A DNA stretch of 9,202 nucleotides. Origin: Gallionellaceae bacterium (GTDB lineage: Bacteria > Pseudomonadota > Gammaproteobacteria > Burkholderiales > Gallionellaceae). Shown here one piece after another: positions 1 through 5,457 of this stretch. The stretch is from assembly GCA_003445795.1 (NCBI GenBank), contig DMCN01000106.1, positions 47,969 through 57,170 of the forward strand, in the 5' to 3' direction. Both the position numbers and the translations under genes were made by a program. Numbering within the stretch: position 1 is the stretch's first letter; the number at the start of each line of letters is the position of its first letter. Below the pieces are notes generated by a model that worked only from the letters and a program-made list of their open reading frames with translations, had not been told where the DNA came from and did not search any database.

Positions 1-874
1 CCTCGATGAAACGGTCGAACAGACCGGTCAGCAGGAACTTCACCTCCCCGATGTCGGCTTCGACCTGCTTCATCGCCTCGCGCACATCGCCCCCTTTGCT
101 GCGCTTCCCGATCAGCTCCGGCAACAGAACATGCTCCAGCCTCTCGACGCATCCGCGGATGCGTTCCAGCTCGGGCGCATCGTGAAAGATGATGCTGGCC
201 TTGTGCTGCAACCACATGCCGAATTCGGAATGGCGCATCTCGGGGACATCGCTGCCGCCGTCGCCCAGCAGATGCATCAGGATGTCCTGCGCCCACTCCG
301 ACAGGGCGGCACGCTGGCGTTCGCGCTCGGCCAGCATGTTCTGCCCCAGCGCGAACATACGGTAGGACTCGTCGTTGCGTACGCTCTTGCCGACGTTGAC
401 GATATAGGAGTCCGTCATCGCCGACATGCTCAGTTCCATCACTTCCGAGATGAAGCGCGTGGCCTGCACCAGTCCGGCGCGATCCAGTTCGCTCTCGACC
501 AGATGTTCGGTGATGCCCTGTTTCAGCAGGCGCGAACCGCGCAGGACCAGCCCGATGGGTATCTGGATACGCGCATGCACCACGCCGACATGGCACTGGT
601 GTTTGTATATCTCCGCGGCTTCAGGCTGCTTGACCGAAAACAGTTCGCGCAGCCAGCCCTGCATCGAGGCGTGCAGCCGCAGGTTCACCACTTCGTTGTT
701 GATGAAGGGTTTCGCATCCTTGTCAGCCAGCATATGATCGTAGAACAGGCTGGCCAGCGCGGCGGCATGGTGCTCGACTGTGTCGTTGACCAACTGCCGG
801 GTCGAAGCCGGGACCTGCTCGTGCAGCCGCTGCCATTCGCGCGCGAATTCCTCGCTTTTATTCTGCTTCAACAT
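1..874 (-). CDS. Globin-coupled sensor, probable oxygen-regulated diguanylate cyclase (DosC-like), C-terminus off the left edge
   Basis: Only the first 291 codons are present. Residues about 10-160 read as a sensor globin: Tyr45 (SLFYDHML) fits the distal B10 tyrosine, Leu67 (NLRLHAS) the distal E11 position, and His100 in HVGVVHARIQIP the proximal haem ligand of globin-coupled sensors. Residues about 165-290 form an all-helical middle domain (SEFGMWLQHKASIIF, then a segment ending EVKFLLTGLFDRFIE). In DosC/YddV-type proteins this domain links the globin to a GGDEF domain, so the missing part is expected to be GGDEF, making c-di-GMP from two GTP under O2/haem control. No signal peptide or membrane segment is seen, so it should be cytosolic. 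The start is the ATG at 874-872, preceded by a strong AGGAGG. It is divergent from the HD-GYP gene. The globin call is firm; the cyclase output is inferred, because a methyl-accepting or other output cannot be excluded from this window alone. Confidence 0.85.
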   Translation of the reverse strand, partial: MLKQNKSEEFAREWQRLHEQVPASTRQLVNDTVEHHAAALASLFYDHMLADKDAKPFINNEVVNLRLHASMQGWLRELFSVKQPEAAEIYKHQCHVGVVHARIQIPIGLVLRGSRLLKQGITEHLVESELDRAGLVQATRFISEVMELSMSAMTDSYIVNVGKSVRNDESYRMFALGQNMLAERERQRAALSEWAQDILMHLLGDGGSDVPEMRHSEFGMWLQHKASIIFHDAPELERIRGCVERLEHVLLPELIGKRSKGGDVREAMKQVEADIGEVKFLLTGLFDRFIE

Positions 875-876
875 CA

Positions 877-884
877 CTCCTCCT
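877..884 (-). promoter_or_regulatory. Strong Shine-Dalgarno of the globin-coupled sensor gene
   Basis: On the minus strand the sequence AGGAGGAG ends two bases before the ATG at 874-872, so the AGGAGG core lies four bases from the start. It fixes the start codon and suggests efficient translation. Confidence 0.75.
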
Positions 885-898
885 GATCCATCTTGTCT

Positions 899-933
899 TC
901 GGGTACCGCGATACCAGCCGCATTGTAACCCGA
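899..933. repeat. Inverted repeat in the divergent intergenic region
   Basis: TCGGGT (899-904) and ACCCGA (928-933) are complementary across a 23-base loop. The loop contains a smaller GGTA/TACC pair. The repeat overlaps the candidate -10 box of the globin gene, so an operator role is conceivable. Short arms such as these can also arise by chance in GC-rich DNA. Confidence 0.25.
922..927 (-). promoter_or_regulatory. Candidate -10 box for the globin-coupled sensor gene
   Basis: The minus strand reads TACAAT (5 of 6 matches to TATAAT), 47 bases upstream of the start codon. No good -35 lies 17 bases upstream, so the gene may use an activator or another sigma factor. The box is overlapped by the 899-933 inverted repeat. 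Confidence 0.25.
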
Positions 934-985
934 GTCAAGTCCCTACCTTGCCGCATGGGAAACGGTCGCTAAAGTGCCGTGGATG

Positions 986-1014
986 TTGACTGCCCAGCGC
1001 ATTTGTTGTCCACT
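986..1014 (+). promoter_or_regulatory. Candidate weak promoter of the HD-GYP/ankyrin pair
   Basis: TTGACT (986-991, 5 of 6 matches to the -35 consensus) is followed after 17 bases by TCCACT (1009-1014, only 3 of 6 to the -10 consensus). It lies about 30 bases upstream of the ATG at 1046. If real, it rules out the in-frame upstream starts at 974 and 983. Confidence 0.25.
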
Positions 1015-1045
1015 GCATCAACCTGTTTCGAATATCCCGGAAACA

Positions 1046-2401
1046 ATGACCTCCGCCAGCACTTTTTTCGACGATCTGAGATTCGTCATTGACGAAAGTA
1101 ATCTGCCCGTTCGCGCGGAGCAGCTGCGCGCGCGTCTCAAGCTTTACCCCACCATGCTGGCAGGACAGATGGCGGTTGAGCCGTTCTTCGTCTGGCTGAT
1201 GTGGGGCATCTCGCCGCACTGGCAACTGCTGCTGTGGCTGGGCTGCGCCTATCTCTTGCACACGCTCGATTTCGTCACCTGGCTTTCCGCCAGGGCGGCC
1301 ACGCACACCATCCACGAATGCGAGGAATGGAGCCGGCACTTCTTTTCTTTCGCACTGGTCGTCGGGATGATGTGGGGCTTCGGCACACTATTCTTCTTCC
1401 CGCAGGAACTGCTCGCGCAGGTGCTGCTGGTGTGCGTGCTGCTCGGCCTCGCGGCGGTAGCCACCACCATGAACTCGATGCACCCGCCCTCGTTGTATGC
1501 CTATGTACTCGGACTGATGCTACCGCTCACCTTCCGCGTGATGGTGGAGCAGGACGAGACGCACCTCGCGCTGGGCGCCATGCTGTTGCTGTTCCTGCTG
1601 GTGATGCTGAGTTCCGGGCATTTCCTCGGCAAGTTCATCATGCTGTCGCTGCGCCAGCGTTTCGAGAACCTTTCCCTGGCGCACCAGCTCTCCGCGATGA
1701 ACGACGACCTTGAACTCAAGGTACAGGAGCGCACCGCCCAGTTGCAGCACAAGACCGACGAGGTCTCGCAGATACGCGACGTGACCATCATGGCGATGGC
1801 ATCGCTGGCGGAGACACGCGACAACGAGACCGGCAACCACCTCAAACGCACACAGAACTATATCCGTGCACTGGCCATAAAACTGCGCGACAACCCGCGT
1901 TTCAGCGATTTCCTCACCGACGACAATATCGAGTCGCTGTACAAGCTGGCCCCCCTGCATGACATCGGCAAGGTTGGCATCCCGGATGCCATCCTGCTCA
2001 AACAGGGCAAACTCACGCCGGAAGAGTTCGCCATCATGAAGTCGCATCCGATCCTGGGCGGCAACGCCATCGCTGCAGCGGAGAGCGGACTGCCGACACC
2101 GAACCGCTTCCTCCACATCGCGCGCGAGATCGCCAACAGCCACCACGAGAAGTGGGATGGCAGCGGCTATCCGCAGGGGCTCAAAGGGGATGAAATCCCC
2201 ATCTCGGCACGCCTGATGGCGGTGGCCGATGTGTATGACGCGCTCATCAGCAAACGCATTTACAAGCAGCCGTTCCCGCATGAGGACGCTGTGGCACACA
2301 TATTGCAAGGAAAAGGGAAGCATTTCGATCCCGACGTGGCGGATGCGTTCCAGAACATCCAGGAGGAATTCCGGCAGATCGCCGGAAAGTATCAAGACTG
2401 A
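1046..2401 (+). CDS. Membrane-anchored HD-GYP domain c-di-GMP phosphodiesterase
   Basis: A 451-residue protein. Six hydrophobic segments (about residues 38-56, 58-79, 98-117, 121-141, 148-167, 174-193) form a membrane sensor module that I cannot assign to a named MASE family. A short coiled coil follows (about 204-246, QERTAQLQHKTDEVSQIRD). The cytoplasmic HD-GYP domain (about 246-446) has every signature: His265 (GNHLKRT), His305-Asp306 in LHDIGKVGIPD, His334 (KSHP), His366-His367 in HHEKWDGSGYP with GYP at 374-376, and Asp395 in AVADVYDAL. These are the metal ligands and GYP loop of active enzymes that hydrolyse c-di-GMP, so catalysis is likely. The frame stays open upstream to a GTG at 974, but I prefer ATG 1046: it has a GGA four bases upstream, and the extra N-terminal residues look non-coding. 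Its TGA overlaps the ankyrin ATG (TGATG), implying co-transcription and translational coupling. No receiver domain is present, unlike RpfG. Confidence 0.9.
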   Translation: MTSASTFFDDLRFVIDESNLPVRAEQLRARLKLYPTMLAGQMAVEPFFVWLMWGISPHWQLLLWLGCAYLLHTLDFVTWLSARAATHTIHECEEWSRHFFSFALVVGMMWGFGTLFFFPQELLAQVLLVCVLLGLAAVATTMNSMHPPSLYAYVLGLMLPLTFRVMVEQDETHLALGAMLLLFLLVMLSSGHFLGKFIMLSLRQRFENLSLAHQLSAMNDDLELKVQERTAQLQHKTDEVSQIRDVTIMAMASLAETRDNETGNHLKRTQNYIRALAIKLRDNPRFSDFLTDDNIESLYKLAPLHDIGKVGIPDAILLKQGKLTPEEFAIMKSHPILGGNAIAAAESGLPTPNRFLHIAREIANSHHEKWDGSGYPQGLKGDEIPISARLMAVADVYDALISKRIYKQPFPHEDAVAHILQGKGKHFDPDVADAFQNIQEEFRQIAGKYQD

Positions 2402-3327
2402 TGAACAAAAGACTGCTCAATCTGCTTAACGGCGACGAAGAACTCTACCCGACCATACTGGAAACGCGCTTCCCGCGTGTGTTCAACAAGCTGCTCGAAC
2501 TTTGGCAAACGCCGCATATCGACGCCTATCTGCAAGACCTGATGGTCGACAAACGCGGTGGCGACCGCGACGGTTTCCCGCCCGAAGCGGCAATGGAGAT
2601 CATCCACCTCAGCAATTTCCTGCACGAGTTGCACAATGCAGGCAAGGAAGTCCAGGCCTGGGAAGACATCCCCGAATACAAGCGCCACGAACTGGAGCGC
2701 TATGGCTACGACTTCACCTCCAAGGGCTTGATAAAGTCGGTCGAGGACAACCACCACAACGCGGTGCAGGTGTTCCTGTCCTGTGGCGTCGATCTGGAAG
2801 TGCGCGACGACCGCAACTGGACACCGCTGATGGTCGCAGCATTCAATGGCAATCTGCCATTCGTGCAATTGCTGCTCAAGTGCGGCGCACGCCTCACCAC
2901 CCGCGACAAGAACGGCTATACACCAATGCACTGGGCCGCCTACAACGGCCATTCTGACGTGCTGAAGTTCCTAATCGAAAAAGGGGCCGAACCGGATGTC
3001 CCCAGCCAGATGGGCTGGACGGCTTTGATGCAGGCCGCAACACGCGGCCATCTGCTCGCCTGTGCCTACCTGATCTTCCGCGGCGCCGACGTCAACTCGG
3101 CAACCTCTGACGGCTGGACGTCATTGCACAAGGCAGCCAATAACGGACATATCGAGATCGTGAAGCTGTTGCTGGATAAAGGCGCGAATCGTTTTGCCCT
3201 GTATCAGGATGGCAACACACCCATCGACCTCGCCATCAAGGCGGGACATCTGGATATCGTCGACATGCTCAACAAGCATGTCGATATCAAGAAGCCTGAC
3301 GGGTCCGGGCCTCTGTCGATCATCTAG
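2401..3327 (+). CDS. Ankyrin-repeat protein coupled to the HD-GYP gene
   Basis: A 308-residue protein with no signal peptide or membrane segment, so probably cytosolic. Residues about 1-104 are a charged, mostly helical N-terminal region that I do not recognise (FPRVFNKLLELWQTPHIDAYL). About six ankyrin repeats of 33 residues follow: 105-137, 138-170, 171-203, 204-236, 237-269, and a shorter capping repeat 270-295. The middle repeats keep the consensus well (NWTPLMVAAFNG, GYTPMHWAAYNGH, GWTSLHKAANNGHIEIVKLLLDKGA). Ankyrin repeats bind proteins and have no enzymatic activity of their own. The start codon shares its A with the TGA of the HD-GYP gene, so the two are almost certainly translated together, which favours a functional partnership (inference). 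The ATG has no clear Shine-Dalgarno of its own, which fits coupling. The stop is 13 bp from the convergent selD stop. Confidence 0.9.
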   Translation: MNKRLLNLLNGDEELYPTILETRFPRVFNKLLELWQTPHIDAYLQDLMVDKRGGDRDGFPPEAAMEIIHLSNFLHELHNAGKEVQAWEDIPEYKRHELERYGYDFTSKGLIKSVEDNHHNAVQVFLSCGVDLEVRDDRNWTPLMVAAFNGNLPFVQLLLKCGARLTTRDKNGYTPMHWAAYNGHSDVLKFLIEKGAEPDVPSQMGWTALMQAATRGHLLACAYLIFRGADVNSATSDGWTSLHKAANNGHIEIVKLLLDKGANRFALYQDGNTPIDLAIKAGHLDIVDMLNKHVDIKKPDGSGPLSII

Positions 3328-3340
3328 ACGTTCTAGGGTC

Positions 3341-4384
3341 TCAGGCGATCCTGACGCGCGCGTTCCCCGCAACCATCCTGCCGATCACACTCGCTGCCGC
3401 AAAGCCCTGCTCGTGGAAGGTCGCCAGCACCTTGTCCGCCTCATTCGCGGCACAAGCCACCAGCAGACCGCCGCTGGTCTGCGGGTCGCACAGCAACTTG
3501 CGCTGCCATTCCGGAAAGCCCTGCGGCAGATCGACCTCGGCACCGTAGCTGGTCCAGTTGCGGTCGGCCGCGCCGGTGCTGTAGCCCTGCTCTGCCAGTT
3601 GCAGGGCCACCGACAACACCGGCAATGATTTGAAATCCACTTCCGCGCCGAGTTTCGAGCCGCGGCAAGTCTCCAGCAGATGGCCCAACAGCGCGAAGCC
3701 GGTGACATCGGTCATCGCATGCACGCTGCTCATTCCTCCCAAAGTCGCTCCGACGCGGTTGAGTTGCGTGGTGGTATCCACCATCTGGCGATAGCCTTCC
3801 GCGCTCAGTTCACCCTTCTTCAGCGCCGCGCTCAACACGCCCACGCCCAGCGGCTTGCCGAGGATGAGCACATCGCCAGCCTGTGCACGGTCGTTGCGCT
3901 TGAGATTGTCGGGATGCACCACACCGACGCCGACCAGGCCGTAGATCGGTTCAGGCGCGTCGATGGAATGGCCGCCCGCCACCGGGATGCCCGCTTCCAG
4001 ACACACTGATTCGCCACCCGCCAATATCTCGCGGATGGTGTCCAAAGGCAGCTTATTGATCGGCATGCCCACTACCGCCAGTGCCAGGATAGGCGTGCCG
4101 CCCATGGCATACACATCTGACAGCGCGTTGGTGGCGGCAATACGGCCGAAGTCGCGCGCATCGTCCACGATGGGCATGAAGAAGTCGGTAGTAACGACGA
4201 TGGCCTGCGAATCGTTGAGTTTATAGACCGCCGCATCATCGCTGCTCTCGGTGCCGACCAGCAGGTTCGGGTAAGATGGCGGGCGTGGCAGCGCAGCGAG
4301 CATCTCGTGCAAAACAGCGGGCGCGATCTTACAGCCGCAGCCGCCGCCGTGTGAGTATTGGGTCAATTTGATAGCGTCGTTCAT
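3341..4384 (-). CDS. selD: Selenide, water dikinase (selenophosphate synthetase)
   Basis: A 347-residue protein, the same length as E. coli SelD as I recall it. SelD makes selenophosphate from selenide and ATP, the selenium donor for selenocysteine and for 2-selenouridine in tRNA. The N-terminus MNDAIKLTQYSHGGGCGCK matches the family's catalytic loop, with Cys16 and Lys19 at the positions of E. coli Cys17 and Lys20. This is the Cys form, not the selenocysteine form. Further family segments include DDAAVY, VTTDFFMPIVDD, AGGHSID and CDPQTSGGLL. The frame extends upstream to a GTG at 4429. I chose ATG 4384-4382 because the family begins just before IKLTQYSHG and the longer form would run into mnmH. 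No good ribosome site precedes it. It is divergent from mnmH, whose product uses its product. No selA, selB or selC is visible here. Confidence 0.97.
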   Translation of the reverse strand: MNDAIKLTQYSHGGGCGCKIAPAVLHEMLAALPRPPSYPNLLVGTESSDDAAVYKLNDSQAIVVTTDFFMPIVDDARDFGRIAATNALSDVYAMGGTPILALAVVGMPINKLPLDTIREILAGGESVCLEAGIPVAGGHSIDAPEPIYGLVGVGVVHPDNLKRNDRAQAGDVLILGKPLGVGVLSAALKKGELSAEGYRQMVDTTTQLNRVGATLGGMSSVHAMTDVTGFALLGHLLETCRGSKLGAEVDFKSLPVLSVALQLAEQGYSTGAADRNWTSYGAEVDLPQGFPEWQRKLLCDPQTSGGLLVACAANEADKVLATFHEQGFAAASVIGRMVAGNARVRIA

Positions 4385-4398
4385 CACTAAAACATTCC

Positions 4399-5439
4399 AT
4401 GCAAAATCCGAGGGTCGCCACCGTATCACAACTGTCCGATTTCGACGAAATCATCGACGTGCGTTCGCCCGCAGAATACGCGGAAGACCATGTCCCCGGC
4501 GCGATCAGCGCGCCTGTGCTGGACGACGAGCAGCGCGCCGAGGTTGGCACGCTGTATGTGCAGGACTCGCCCTTCCTGGCCAAGAAACGCGGCGCGGCAC
4601 TCATCGCGCGCAATATCGCCCTGCATCTGGAGAACCTCTTCAAGGACAAGCCCAAGCAATGGAAGCCGCTGGTCTATTGCTGGCGCGGCGGCCAGCGCAG
4701 CGGCGCGATGGCGCATATCCTCGCCCAGGTCGGCTGGTCCACTAGCCGGCTGGAAGGCGGCTACAAGAACTACCGCCGCCAGGTGCTGGCCGATCTGGAT
4801 ACCCTGCCCGGGACTTTGCAATTCCGCGTAGTGTGCGGCCCCACCGGTTCAGGCAAGAGCCGTTTCCTGCATGCGCTGCATGAGCAGGGCGAACAGGTGC
4901 TCGACCTGGAAGCGCTGGCGCAACATCGCGGCTCCTTGCTTGGCAATTTGCCGGACGAACCGCAACCCTCGCAGAAGATGTTCGAGAGCCGCATCTGGGA
5001 TGTGTTGCACCGCTGCGATAGCAAACGCCCGGTGTTCGTGGAAGCCGAAAGCAAGAAGATTGGCATGCTCGGCACGCCGGAAGCGCTGTTGACCAAGATG
5101 CGCGCATCGGACTGCCTGCTCATCGAGGCACCGGTCCACGCCCGCGTGCAACTGCTGATGGAAGACTATGCCCATTTCCTGAAAGACCCCGCCCTGCTCA
5201 TCCGGCGCCTCACCCCGCTGCTGCCGCTGCACGGTCGCCAGGTGCTTGATCACTGGCAGCAACTGGCAGAACAGGGCCTCTGGACCGAGCTGGTGGAGAA
5301 GCTGCTGATCCAGCACTACGACCCCGCCTACCTGCGTTCCACCAGCAATAACTTCATCCACCTCGATACCGCAAGGGTCTTGAAACTCGGCAGTCTGGAT
5401 GAAGAGGCGCTGCGCTCGGCGGTGCCGCTCGCACAATAG
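4399..5439 (+). CDS. mnmH: tRNA 2-selenouridine synthase (rhodanese domain plus P-loop)
   Basis: A 346-residue protein (also called SelU/YbbB). It replaces the sulfur of 5-substituted 2-thiouridine at tRNA wobble position 34 with selenium, via a geranylated intermediate, using selenophosphate from SelD. The N-terminal rhodanese domain (about 15-130) has the opening IIDVRSPAEYAEDHVPGAI and the catalytic loop LVYCWRGGQRSG with Cys94. The C-terminal part has a Walker A motif, GPTGSGKS (147-154), followed by DLEALAQHRGSLLG, a typical family segment. All key residues are present and the length is normal. The start ATG at 4399 has no Shine-Dalgarno (AAAACATTCC precedes it), but the N-terminus aligns with relatives and no better Met follows soon. 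It lies head-to-head with selD, 14 bp apart, a functional pairing. The stop is 18 bp from the convergent GGDEF-EAL gene. Confidence 0.96.
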   Translation: MQNPRVATVSQLSDFDEIIDVRSPAEYAEDHVPGAISAPVLDDEQRAEVGTLYVQDSPFLAKKRGAALIARNIALHLENLFKDKPKQWKPLVYCWRGGQRSGAMAHILAQVGWSTSRLEGGYKNYRRQVLADLDTLPGTLQFRVVCGPTGSGKSRFLHALHEQGEQVLDLEALAQHRGSLLGNLPDEPQPSQKMFESRIWDVLHRCDSKRPVFVEAESKKIGMLGTPEALLTKMRASDCLLIEAPVHARVQLLMEDYAHFLKDPALLIRRLTPLLPLHGRQVLDHWQQLAEQGLWTELVEKLLIQHYDPAYLRSTSNNFIHLDTARVLKLGSLDEEALRSAVPLAQ

Positions 5440-5457
5440 GGTGGGCGTCAGTCAGAT

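Noticed and set aside
131..886. 251-codon open frame on the plus strand opposite the globin-coupled sensor
   Set aside because: The minus strand encodes a clear sensor globin with its own strong ribosome site. The plus frame is a long antisense shadow rich in His/Gln/Arg with no family likeness.
974..1045. Upstream in-frame starts (GTG 974, ATG 983) for the HD-GYP gene
   Set aside because: No ribosome site, the added residues look non-coding, and a TTGACT promoter-like box lies at 986-991.
1520..2395. 291-codon minus-strand frame opposite the HD-GYP gene
   Set aside because: The plus strand carries all HD-GYP motifs. The antisense frame has no recognisable domain and no ribosome site.
3324..3336. 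CTAGA/TCTAG stem with a 3-base loop at the end of the ankyrin gene as a terminator
   Set aside because: Only five AT-rich pairs overlapping the stop codon, and no T-run follows.
4385..4429. Longer selD form starting at GTG 4429
   Set aside because: SelD proteins begin just before the IKLTQYSHG segment. The extension only adds residues overlapping the mnmH start.
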